The translations under genes and the position numbers were made by a program. The notes under the pieces were generated by a model. It searched no databases. It saw only the letters and a list, made by a program, of their open reading frames with translations, and was not told the DNA's origin. Below, piece by piece: positions 4,781 through 10,772 of a DNA stretch of 10,772 nt. The DNA comes from Thermoleophilaceae bacterium (GTDB taxonomy: Bacteria > Actinomycetota > Thermoleophilia > Solirubrobacterales > Thermoleophilaceae), in the NCBI GenBank assembly GCA_013812485.1, contig JACCTJ010000233.1, positions 1-10,772 on the forward strand, given 5' to 3'. Position 1 is the first letter of the stretch. Each line of letters begins with the position of its first letter.

Positions 4781-5383
4781 ATGGAGAAGATCGTCCTCGA
4801 CGCCGAGGATGTCCGGCGCACGCTCGCGCGCATGGGCCATGAGATCGTGGAGCGCACCGGCGGCCGCGCTCTCGCCGTGGTCGGCGTCCACCGTCGCGGC
4901 GCGGTCCTCGCCCGGCGACTGCACGAGCGCCTGCTCGGGCTCTCGGGGGCGGACATCCCGCTCGGAGACGTCGACATCTCCTTCTATCGCGACGACGTCG
5001 GCCTGCGCACGGGCTCGCGCCAGCCGGTGGTCCACGCCTCGCACCTCGACTTCCCGCTCGAGGGCCGCACGATCGTGCTCGTCGACGACGTCCTCTACAC
5101 CGGTCGCACGGTCCGCGCCGCCATCGACGCCCTGTTCGACTACGGCCGCCCGCAGCGCGTGCAGCTCGCCGTGCTCGCCGACCGCGGCCACCGCGAGCTG
5201 CCGATCCGCCCCGACTACGTGGGCAAGAACCTCCCGACGGCCCGCGCCGAGCGGGTCAACGTCCGCGTCGAGGAGATCGACGGTGTCGACGAGGTGACGA
5301 TCGTCGAGGCCGCGGGCGAGCCGGGTGCGGACGGCGCTCCGTCGTCGGCGGCGAGCCCGAGCGACCGCGAGGCCTGCTCGTGA
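4781..5383 (+). CDS. pyrR: PyrR, pyrimidine operon regulator / uracil phosphoribosyltransferase
   Basis: This 200-aa protein is the UMP-responsive RNA-binding repressor of pyrimidine synthesis genes and usually also has uracil phosphoribosyltransferase activity. It opens with the family's typical EKIVLDAEDVRRTLARMGHEI. GVHRRGAVLARRL (35-47), DISFYRDD (65-72) and the PRPP-binding signature VDDVLYTGRT (101-110) are all present, followed by RPDYVGKNLPT. The region homologous to known PyrR ends near residue 180. About 20 residues of Gly/Ala/Ser-rich tail follow, ending where pyrB begins. The ATG at 4781 is preceded by AGGAAGGA. The last four bases (GTGA, 5380-5383) are also the start of pyrB. As first gene of the operon, under a PyrR-binding leader, it probably regulates itself and everything downstream. 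Confidence 0.96.
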   Translation: MEKIVLDAEDVRRTLARMGHEIVERTGGRALAVVGVHRRGAVLARRLHERLLGLSGADIPLGDVDISFYRDDVGLRTGSRQPVVHASHLDFPLEGRTIVLVDDVLYTGRTVRAAIDALFDYGRPQRVQLAVLADRGHRELPIRPDYVGKNLPTARAERVNVRVEEIDGVDEVTIVEAAGEPGADGAPSSAASPSDREACS

Positions 5384-6438
5384 AGCGCTCGCTGCTCTCG
5401 ATCGAGGACCTGGCGCGCGCCGACATCGAGCGCATCCTCGACCGCGCCGAGAGCTTCGCCGAGGTCTCGGGGCGGGCCATCAAGAAGGTCCCGGCCCTGC
5501 GCGGGCGCACGGTCCTCAACCTCTTCTACGAGGCCTCGACGCGGACGAGCTCGTCGTTCGAGCTCGCCGCCAAGCGGCTCTCGGCCGACACGGTCAGCGT
5601 TCGCGCCCAGGGCTCGGCGGTCGACAAGGGCGAGTCGCTCAAGGACACCGTGCAGACGCTCTCGGCCTACGACCCGGCGCTCGTGGTCATCCGCTCGCCC
5701 TGGGCGGGAGCGGCCGAGCTCGTCGCCCGTTGGACGCCCGCGGGCGTGGTCAACGCCGGCGACGGCAAGCGTGAGCATCCGACCCAGGCCCTGCTCGACC
5801 TCTACACCCTGTGGCGGCGCGTGGGTCGCCTCGACGGGCTGAAGGTGTGGATCGTCGGCGACGTGCTGCACAGCCGGGTGGCGCGCTCGAACATTCTCGC
5901 CTTTGCCCGCATGGGCTGCGAGGTGACGGTCGCCGGCCCGCCGACGCTGATCCCGCGGGAGATCGAGTCGCTCGGCTGCCGGGTGCGCTCCTCGCTCGAC
6001 GAGCTGGGCGAGGCCGACGTGATCTACGCGCTGCGGATGCAGCGGGAGCGGATGGAGGAGGCCTTCGTGCCCTCGCTGCGCGAGTACGCCGAGCGCTACC
6101 AGATCGACGCGCGCCGGCTCCAGCCCCACCAGATCCTGATGCATCCGGGGCCGGTCAACCGCGGGGTCGAGCTCTCGGCCCAGGTGATCGACTCGCCGCA
6201 GGCGCTGATCTCCCAGCAGGTGGAGTCGGGGGTGGTGGTGCGGATGGCGGTCCTCTACGAGCTGCTCGCGAGCGGAGAGGAGGAGGAGGGCGTGGCGGCG
6301 AGCGCCACTACGGCCGCCGCGGCGCGCGCGCGCGACGCAGACGGCGCGGTTGCGGAGCGGCTCCCGGATGGCTCGGAGCACCCGATCGAGGTCGCGCCGG
6401 GCGAACACCTCGCGGCGCCGGCGGGGCCGCGCCCGTGA
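5380..6438 (+). CDS. pyrB: Aspartate carbamoyltransferase catalytic chain
   Basis: PyrB joins carbamoyl phosphate to aspartate, the committed step of pyrimidine synthesis. Visible active-site motifs are FYEASTRTS (49-57) for carbamoyl phosphate, DKGESLKDT with the catalytic-loop Lys, HPTQALLDL, LHSRVARSN, YALRMQRER, HPGPVNRG (from 255) and VRMAVLYELL ending near 296. The start is GTG 5380, overlapping the pyrR stop by four bases, with GAGG seven bases upstream. The catalytic chain normally ends close to the MAVLYELL helix at about 300-315 residues. Here about 55 residues follow, acidic then Ala/Pro-rich (EEEEGVAAS to PAGPRP), probably disordered. No regulatory-chain gene (pyrI) is nearby, as is usual in actinobacteria, where PyrB often works beside PyrC. 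The GTGA at the end is shared with pyrC. Confidence 0.96.
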   Translation: MKRSLLSIEDLARADIERILDRAESFAEVSGRAIKKVPALRGRTVLNLFYEASTRTSSSFELAAKRLSADTVSVRAQGSAVDKGESLKDTVQTLSAYDPALVVIRSPWAGAAELVARWTPAGVVNAGDGKREHPTQALLDLYTLWRRVGRLDGLKVWIVGDVLHSRVARSNILAFARMGCEVTVAGPPTLIPREIESLGCRVRSSLDELGEADVIYALRMQRERMEEAFVPSLREYAERYQIDARRLQPHQILMHPGPVNRGVELSAQVIDSPQALISQQVESGVVVRMAVLYELLASGEEEEGVAASATTAAAARARDADGAVAERLPDGSEHPIEVAPGEHLAAPAGPRP

Positions 6439-7802
6439 GCACCGCCGACCGCCGCACCGCGGCCGCCGTGGAGTTCGACGCGCGCCCCTCGCCTGCGGCC
6501 GATCTGCTCGTCCGTGGCGCCCACCTGCTCGACCCTCGCGCGGGCCTCGACGGTCCGGGCGACCTGCTCCTCCGCGACGGCCGGATAGCGCAGGTCGGCG
6601 CCCCCGGAGCGCTCGAGGCACCGGACGGCTGCGAGGAGATCGACGCCTCCGGCCTCCACGCCTTTCCCGCCTTCTTCGACCCTCACGTCCACTTGCGCAC
6701 GCCGGGGCGCGAGGACGAGGAGGACGTCGAGTCGGGCACCCGCGCCGCCGCCGCGGGGGGCTTCGGCGGCATCCTGGCCATGCCCAACACGGACCCCGTC
6801 GTCGACGTCGCGCCGGTGCTGCTCTCTCTGCGCGAGCGGGCGCGGACCGAGGCGCACGTGCCCGTCGGCTTCCTCGCGGCGATCACCCGCGCGCAGTCGG
6901 GCACGGAGCTGACCGAGATGGCCGAGCTGGCCGACGCGGGTGCGGTGGCCTTCACCGACGACGGGCTGCCCGTGCGCTCGGCCGGCGTGCTGCGCCTGGC
7001 GCTCCAGTACCAGCGCTTGGCCGGCCGGCCGCTCGCCCTGCACGAGGAGGACCCCGGCCTCTCGGGCCCGGGCGCCATGCACGAGGGCGCGGTCTCGGCC
7101 CTGCTGGGAGTCGCCGGCATTCCCTCGATCTCCGAGTCGACGATGGTGGCCCGCGACGCCGCGGTCGCTGGCTACGAGGGGGGGCAGGTGCACATGCAGC
7201 ACCTCTCGGCCCGCGAATCGGTCGAGGCCGTCGAACACGCCAAGGCGCGGGGCGTGGCCGTGAGCGCCGAGGTCTCGCCCCACCACCTGACCCTGACCGA
7301 GGACGACGTGCGCGCGCTCGACACCGCGCGCAAGATGAACCCGCCGCTGCGCGCCCAGGCCGATCGCCACGCGCTCATCGACGGCCTGCGCTCCGGGGTG
7401 ATCGACTGCGTGGCCACCGACCACGCGCCGCACGCGCGCGAGGAGAAGGAGGACCCCTTCGAGCTCGCGCCGATGGGCACGACCGGACTCGAGACCGCCT
7501 TCGCCGCGCTGTACACCGAGCTCGTGCTGCCCGGCGTGCTGGGGCTCGAGCTCGTGGTCGAGCGCCTGACCGCGGGCGGAGCCCTCTTCGGCGTGGCGGT
7601 CCCGACCCTGCGCCCGGAGGCCGAGGCCAACGTCTGCCTCGTCGACCTGGAAGCGCGCTGGACGGTCGGCGAGACCGGCTATCAGAGCCGCTCGGACAAC
7701 TCGTGCTTCGCCGGCCGAGAGCTCGCGGGTCGCGTCCGGCTCACCGTCGCCGGCGGCGCTGTGGCCTGGCGCGAGCCCGCGACGGCGAGCAGCACCGCGT
7801 GA
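6435..7802 (+). CDS. pyrC: Dihydroorotase (class I)
   Basis: PyrC reversibly closes carbamoyl aspartate to dihydroorotate. The 455-aa product belongs to the amidohydrolase superfamily. The metal motif D-P-H-V-H (82-86) is followed by LRTPG, where LREPG is commonest. FTDDG (173-177) supplies the Asp that class I enzymes use in place of a carbamylated Lys. HEED starts at 203, a QHLS histidine lies further on, PHH is at 282-284, and the catalytic DHAPH is at 329-333. KMNPPLR and MGTTGLET are also typical. GTG 6435 overlaps the pyrB stop by four bases. It adds a roughly 20-residue lead (STADRRTAAAVEFDARP) before the first conserved strand DLLVRGAHLLDP, so a later start is possible, but no better-placed site is seen. 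No clear Shine-Dalgarno precedes it, and translation is probably by coupling. Confidence 0.95.
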   Translation: MSTADRRTAAAVEFDARPSPAADLLVRGAHLLDPRAGLDGPGDLLLRDGRIAQVGAPGALEAPDGCEEIDASGLHAFPAFFDPHVHLRTPGREDEEDVESGTRAAAAGGFGGILAMPNTDPVVDVAPVLLSLRERARTEAHVPVGFLAAITRAQSGTELTEMAELADAGAVAFTDDGLPVRSAGVLRLALQYQRLAGRPLALHEEDPGLSGPGAMHEGAVSALLGVAGIPSISESTMVARDAAVAGYEGGQVHMQHLSARESVEAVEHAKARGVAVSAEVSPHHLTLTEDDVRALDTARKMNPPLRAQADRHALIDGLRSGVIDCVATDHAPHAREEKEDPFELAPMGTTGLETAFAALYTELVLPGVLGLELVVERLTAGGALFGVAVPTLRPEAEANVCLVDLEARWTVGETGYQSRSDNSCFAGRELAGRVRLTVAGGAVAWREPATASSTA

Positions 7803-8992
7803 GCGCGGAGGCGTACGTGCTGCTCGAGGACGGCACCCGCTTCGACGGCGAGGCGGCCGGTGCACTCGCTCGCGGGGGCGCCGCGGCCACCGGGGAGGTC
7901 GTCTTCAACACGGCCATGTCCGGCTACCAGGAGGCCGTCACCGATCCGAGCTACCGCGGCCAGATCCTCGTCTTCACCTACCCGCTCGTGGGCAACTACG
8001 GCGTCTCGGCCGAGGCGCAGGAGTCGAGCGGGGTACACGTGCGCGCGGCGATCATGCGCGAGGGGATCGATCGCGAGCACGCGCCCGGGGCCGAGGGCGG
8101 CTGGCTGACCTGGCTCGCCGACTGCGGTATCCCTGCGCTCACCGGCGTCGACACGCGTGCACTCGTGCGTCACATCCGCGACAAGGGAGCGATGCGGGGC
8201 GGTGTCTTCACGGCCGAGACCGCGGAGCGCGAGGCGGCCGAGCGAGTCCGGGCCGAGCCGCCCATGGCCGGCCAGGACCTGGCCCGTGAGGTCTCCCCGC
8301 CCGAGCCGCTGATCCTCGACCCGCGCTCCGCCGGCCCGCTCACGCTGGCGGCCGCGGACGAGCTCGATGGCAGGGCCGGCTCCGCCGCGCCCGGCCCGCG
8401 CGTGGTGGCCATCGACACCGGCATCAAGAACTCGATCGTCTCGCACCTGCGCGCTCGCGGCGCCCGCCTCGAGCTCCATCCCTACCACACCGGCCCCCAG
8501 GAGCTGCTCGCCCGGAAGCCCGACGCGATCCTCCTGGTCAACGGGCCTGGCGACCCCGCCGCCCTCGGCCACGTGGTCGAGACGGTGCGCGAGCTCGTCG
8601 GCAAAGTCCCCGTCTTCGGCATCTGTATGGGCCATCAGCTCCTGTGTCGCGCCGTCGGGCTCGAGACCTTCAAGCTGCCGTTCGGCCACCGCGGCTCGAA
8701 CCACCCGGTCAAGGACCTGGCCAGCGGCCGGATCGACATCACCGCGCAGAACCACGGCTTCGCGGTCGTGGGGCCGGGCGGCGAGCAGCGGATCGACGCC
8801 GACGAGCCGGTGCGCTGGGAGACGGACTTCGGCGCGGCCGAGCTCTCGCACGTGAACCTCTACGACCGCACGGTCGAGGGGCTCGTGCTCAAGGACGTGG
8901 CGGGCGCGACCGCGCAGTACCACCCGGAGGCCGGCCCGGGGCCGCACGACGCGACCTACCTGTTCGACCGCTACCTGGAGCTGGTGGCGTGA
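7799..8992 (+). CDS. carA: Carbamoyl-phosphate synthase small (glutaminase) subunit
   Basis: CarA hydrolyses glutamine and feeds ammonia to CarB for carbamoyl phosphate synthesis, used by PyrB here and also for arginine. The 397-aa protein has the CarA-specific N-terminal domain, with GEVVFNTAMSGYQEAVTDPSY and PLVGNYGV, and GVDTRALVRHIR further on. A class I glutamine amidotransferase domain follows. Its nucleophile is C276 in GICMGHQLL, and the His/Glu of the triad are H375 and E377 in YHPEAGPGPHD. An Ala/Pro-rich linker of about 50 residues (roughly 145-200) lies between the domains. GTG 7799 overlaps the pyrC stop in a GTGA. The gene ends in another GTGA that starts the acetyltransferase gene, not carB as would be usual. 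No strong Shine-Dalgarno is visible at the start. Confidence 0.96.
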   Translation: MSAEAYVLLEDGTRFDGEAAGALARGGAAATGEVVFNTAMSGYQEAVTDPSYRGQILVFTYPLVGNYGVSAEAQESSGVHVRAAIMREGIDREHAPGAEGGWLTWLADCGIPALTGVDTRALVRHIRDKGAMRGGVFTAETAEREAAERVRAEPPMAGQDLAREVSPPEPLILDPRSAGPLTLAAADELDGRAGSAAPGPRVVAIDTGIKNSIVSHLRARGARLELHPYHTGPQELLARKPDAILLVNGPGDPAALGHVVETVRELVGKVPVFGICMGHQLLCRAVGLETFKLPFGHRGSNHPVKDLASGRIDITAQNHGFAVVGPGGEQRIDADEPVRWETDFGAAELSHVNLYDRTVEGLVLKDVAGATAQYHPEAGPGPHDATYLFDRYLELVA

Positions 8993-9597
8993 TCTGGCCT
9001 GCGCGGCCGACCGCGCTCGAAGGACGGATCGTCCGACTCGAGCCGATCGAGGAAGCTCACCGCGAGCGGCTCCAGGCTGCCTCGCGCGAGCCCGAGACCT
9101 GGACCTGGTTCGACCGGCGCATCGCCGGCGAGCGGGCCGGGTTCGACGCCTGGTTCGATGCCCGCCTGGCCGCTTCGCGTGCTGGGGGCGAGCTCTGCTT
9201 CGTCACCCATCGGCTCGTGAGCGGCGATCCGGTCGGAAGCTCCTCCTACCTCAACGTCCGCCCGGAGCACGACGGGCTCGAGATCGGCTGGACCTGGCTC
9301 CACCCCGCGGCCTGGAGGACCGGCGCCAACCTCGAGGCCAAGCTACTCATGCTCGAGCACGCGTTCGACGAGCTCGGCTGCATGCGGGTGGAGTTCAAGA
9401 CCGACGCGCGCAACGAGCGCTCGCGGTCGGCACTCGCCGCCCTGCCCGCGACCTTCGAGGGGATCTTCCGCAAGCACATGCTCATGCCGGTCGTCGGCGT
9501 GCGCGACTCGGCCTACTTCTCGATCGTCGACGACGACTGGCCCCGGGTAAAGGAAAACCTGTTCGCCCGGCTCGCGGAGGCGCTCGGCCGTGCCTAG
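8989..9597 (+). CDS. GNAT acetyltransferase (RimJ/RimL-like) inside the pyrimidine operon
   Basis: This 202-aa protein is of the RimJ/RimL type, a GNAT family that transfers acetyl from acetyl-CoA to amino groups. The N-terminal [20 protein letters not shown] matches the family's first strand and helix. [22 protein letters not shown] gives the central strands. [10 protein letters not shown] (109-118) is the acetyl-CoA pyrophosphate-binding motif R-x-x-G-x-x/A, followed by the helix [12 protein letters not shown] and then [17 protein letters not shown]. In relatives the next segment usually reads like IERLGA. Here it is [10 protein letters not shown], a visible deviation. The start is GTG 8989, overlapping carA by four bases, with TGGAG about eight bases upstream. 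It overlaps carB by eight bases, so it is firmly inside the operon, between the two subunits of one enzyme. The substrate is unknown. Codon use matches its neighbours, so recent arrival is not indicated. Confidence 0.9.
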   Translation: MIWPARPTALEGRIVRLEPIEEAHRERLQAASREPETWTWFDRRIAGERAGFDAWFDARLAASRAGGELCFVTHRLVSGDPVGSSSYLNVRPEHDGLEIGWTWLHPAAWRTGANLEAKLLMLEHAFDELGCMRVEFKTDARNERSRSALAALPATFEGIFRKHMLMPVVGVRDSAYFSIVDDDWPRVKENLFARLAEALGRA

Positions 9598-10772
9598 ACG
9601 CAACGACATCGAGCGGATCCTCGTCCTCGGCTCGGGCCCGATCCGCATCGGCCAGGCGGCCGAGTTCGACTACTCCGGAGCCCAGGCCTGCAAGGTCCTG
9701 CTCGAGGAGGGCTACGAGGTCGTGCTCGTCAACTCGAACCCGGCGACGATCATGACGGACCCTGAGTTCGCCACCACGACCTACATCGAGCCGCTCACGC
9801 CGGCCTCGGTGACGCGCGTGATCGAGCGCGAGCGTCCCGACGCCCTGCTGCCCACCCTCGGCGGCGGCACGGCGCTCAACCTCGCTCGCGCGCTGAGCGA
9901 GGACGGCACCCTCGAGCGCTTGCGCTGCGAGCTGATCGGCGCGACCTACGAGGCGATCCTGCGGGCCGAGGATCGCGAGCTCTTCAACGACACCATGCTC
10001 ACGGCAGGCTTGCGGACCCCGCGCTCGGCCATCGTGCACTCGATCGCCGAGGCCGAGGCCGTTCTCGTCGAGATCGGCCTGCCCGCGGTCATCCGGCCCG
10101 GCTTCACGATGGGCGGCGAGGGCGGGGGGATCGCCTACTCCGAGGTCGAGTACCGACAGGGCGTCGCCGAGGGGTTGGCCGCCTCGCCGATCGCCCAGGT
10201 GCTGATCGACGAATCGCTGATCGGCTGGGGTGAGTTCGAGCTCGAGGTCATGCGCGACCACCTCGACAACGTCGTCGTCGTGTGCTCGATCGAGAACGTC
10301 GATCCGATGGGCGTGCACACCGGCGACTCGGTGACGGTCGCGCCCCAGCAGACCCTGACCGACCGCCAGTACCAATCCTTGCGCGACCAGGCGCTCGCGG
10401 TCATCCGCGCCGTCGGGGTCGAGACCGGGGGCTCGAACATCCAGTTCGCGGTCAACCCGGAGACCGACGAGATCGTGGTCATCGAGATGAATCCGCGCGT
10501 CTCGCGATCCTCCGCGCTCGCCTCCAAGGCCACCGGGTTCCCGATCGCCAAGATCGCCGCGCGGCTGGCCGTCGGCTACTCGCTCGACGAGATCCCCAAC
10601 GACATCACCCGGGCCACGCCGGCCAGCTTCGAGCCGACGATCGACTACGTCGTCGTCAAGTACCCGCGCTTCGCCTTCGAGAAGTTCCCGGGCGCCTCCG
10701 GCCGGCTCTCGACCCACATGCAGTCGGTGGGCGAGGCGATGGCCATCGGGCGCACGTTCAAGCAGGCCTTCG
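9590..10772 (+). CDS. carB: Carbamoyl-phosphate synthase large subunit, N-terminal part
   Basis: CarB makes carbamoyl phosphate from bicarbonate, two ATP and ammonia supplied by CarA. About 394 of an expected roughly 1,070-1,100 residues are visible before the window ends. These cover the first pre-ATP-grasp domain ([29 protein letters not shown]) and the first ATP-grasp (carboxyphosphate) domain. Matches to the well-known enzyme include [47 protein letters not shown] and [18 protein letters not shown]. The glycine-rich ATP loop reads MGGEGGG (174-180), where Ser or Thr is usual at the position of Glu177. The start is GTG 9590, nine bases after a perfect GGAGG (9576-9580) and overlapping the acetyltransferase stop by eight bases. 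The frame is open to the right edge. Confidence 0.96.
   Translation, partial: MPRRNDIERILVLGSGPIRIGQAAEFDYSGAQACKVLLEEGYEVVLVNSNPATIMTDPEFATTTYIEPLTPASVTRVIERERPDALLPTLGGGTALNLARALSEDGTLERLRCELIGATYEAILRAEDRELFNDTMLTAGLRTPRSAIVHSIAEAEAVLVEIGLPAVIRPGFTMGGEGGGIAYSEVEYRQGVAEGLAASPIAQVLIDESLIGWGEFELEVMRDHLDNVVVVCSIENVDPMGVHTGDSVTVAPQQTLTDRQYQSLRDQALAVIRAVGVETGGSNIQFAVNPETDEIVVIEMNPRVSRSSALASKATGFPIAKIAARLAVGYSLDEIPNDITRATPASFEPTIDYVVVKYPRFAFEKFPGASGRLSTHMQSVGEAMAIGRTFKQAF

Noticed and set aside
5365..5374. Second PyrR-loop-like sequence CCGCGAGGCC before pyrB
   Set aside because: Ten bases match the pyrR leader, but the 5' side that must pair (GGTC) is replaced by GCGA, so no stem can close. The GAGG more likely serves as the pyrB ribosome-binding site.
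1..10772. CRISPR array, insertion sequence or toxin-antitoxin pair
   Set aside because: No regularly spaced repeats, no transposase with terminal repeats, and no recognisable toxin or antitoxin were seen on either strand.

Overview
This is high-GC DNA whose gene content and order fit an actinomycetote. Protein wording (PyrR, class I PyrC, CarA/CarB, a nuclease plus lamin-tail secreted protein) suggests, without proving, a Thermoleophilia/Solirubrobacterales-like lineage. Third codon positions are almost all G or C in the real genes, and GTG starts are common.

Left part (1 to about 1234): three minus-strand genes form a small cluster. Reading leftward they are a 151-aa helix-turn-helix protein resembling phage terminase small subunits, a small unrecognised protein, and a membrane protein running off the left edge. 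A gene-free stretch follows (about 945-1187) with a perfect 10-bp inverted repeat and repeated GTCGCAGGT words. It ends at a clean 3' half of a tRNA-Arg(CCG) gene (1188-1234) whose 5' half is absent. Together these look like the end of an integrated phage, satellite or island that used the tRNA 3' end as its attachment site. The element would extend left out of the window, with native chromosome to the right. No integrase is visible here.

Middle part (1400-4625): four plus-strand genes. These are a secreted two-domain protein (staphylococcal-nuclease-like fold plus lamin-tail domain, with a substitution at a metal-ligand position), a short-chain dehydrogenase, a small YfcE/MJ0936-type metallophosphoesterase, and ribonuclease Z (tRNA 3' processing).

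Right part (about 4712 to end): a de novo pyrimidine operon, pyrR-pyrB-pyrC-carA-(GNAT acetyltransferase)-carB. Every junction is an overlap: four GTGA overlaps, then an 8-base one. The pyrR leader carries a near-perfect match to the PyrR-binding RNA loop immediately before the pyrR Shine-Dalgarno sequence. This suggests that UMP-bound PyrR represses translation of the first gene, with coupling transmitting the effect down the operon. CarA and CarB make carbamoyl phosphate, PyrB joins it to aspartate, and PyrC closes the ring to dihydroorotate. The unusual member is the acetyltransferase between carA and carB, whose substrate cannot be told from sequence. carB is cut by the right edge.
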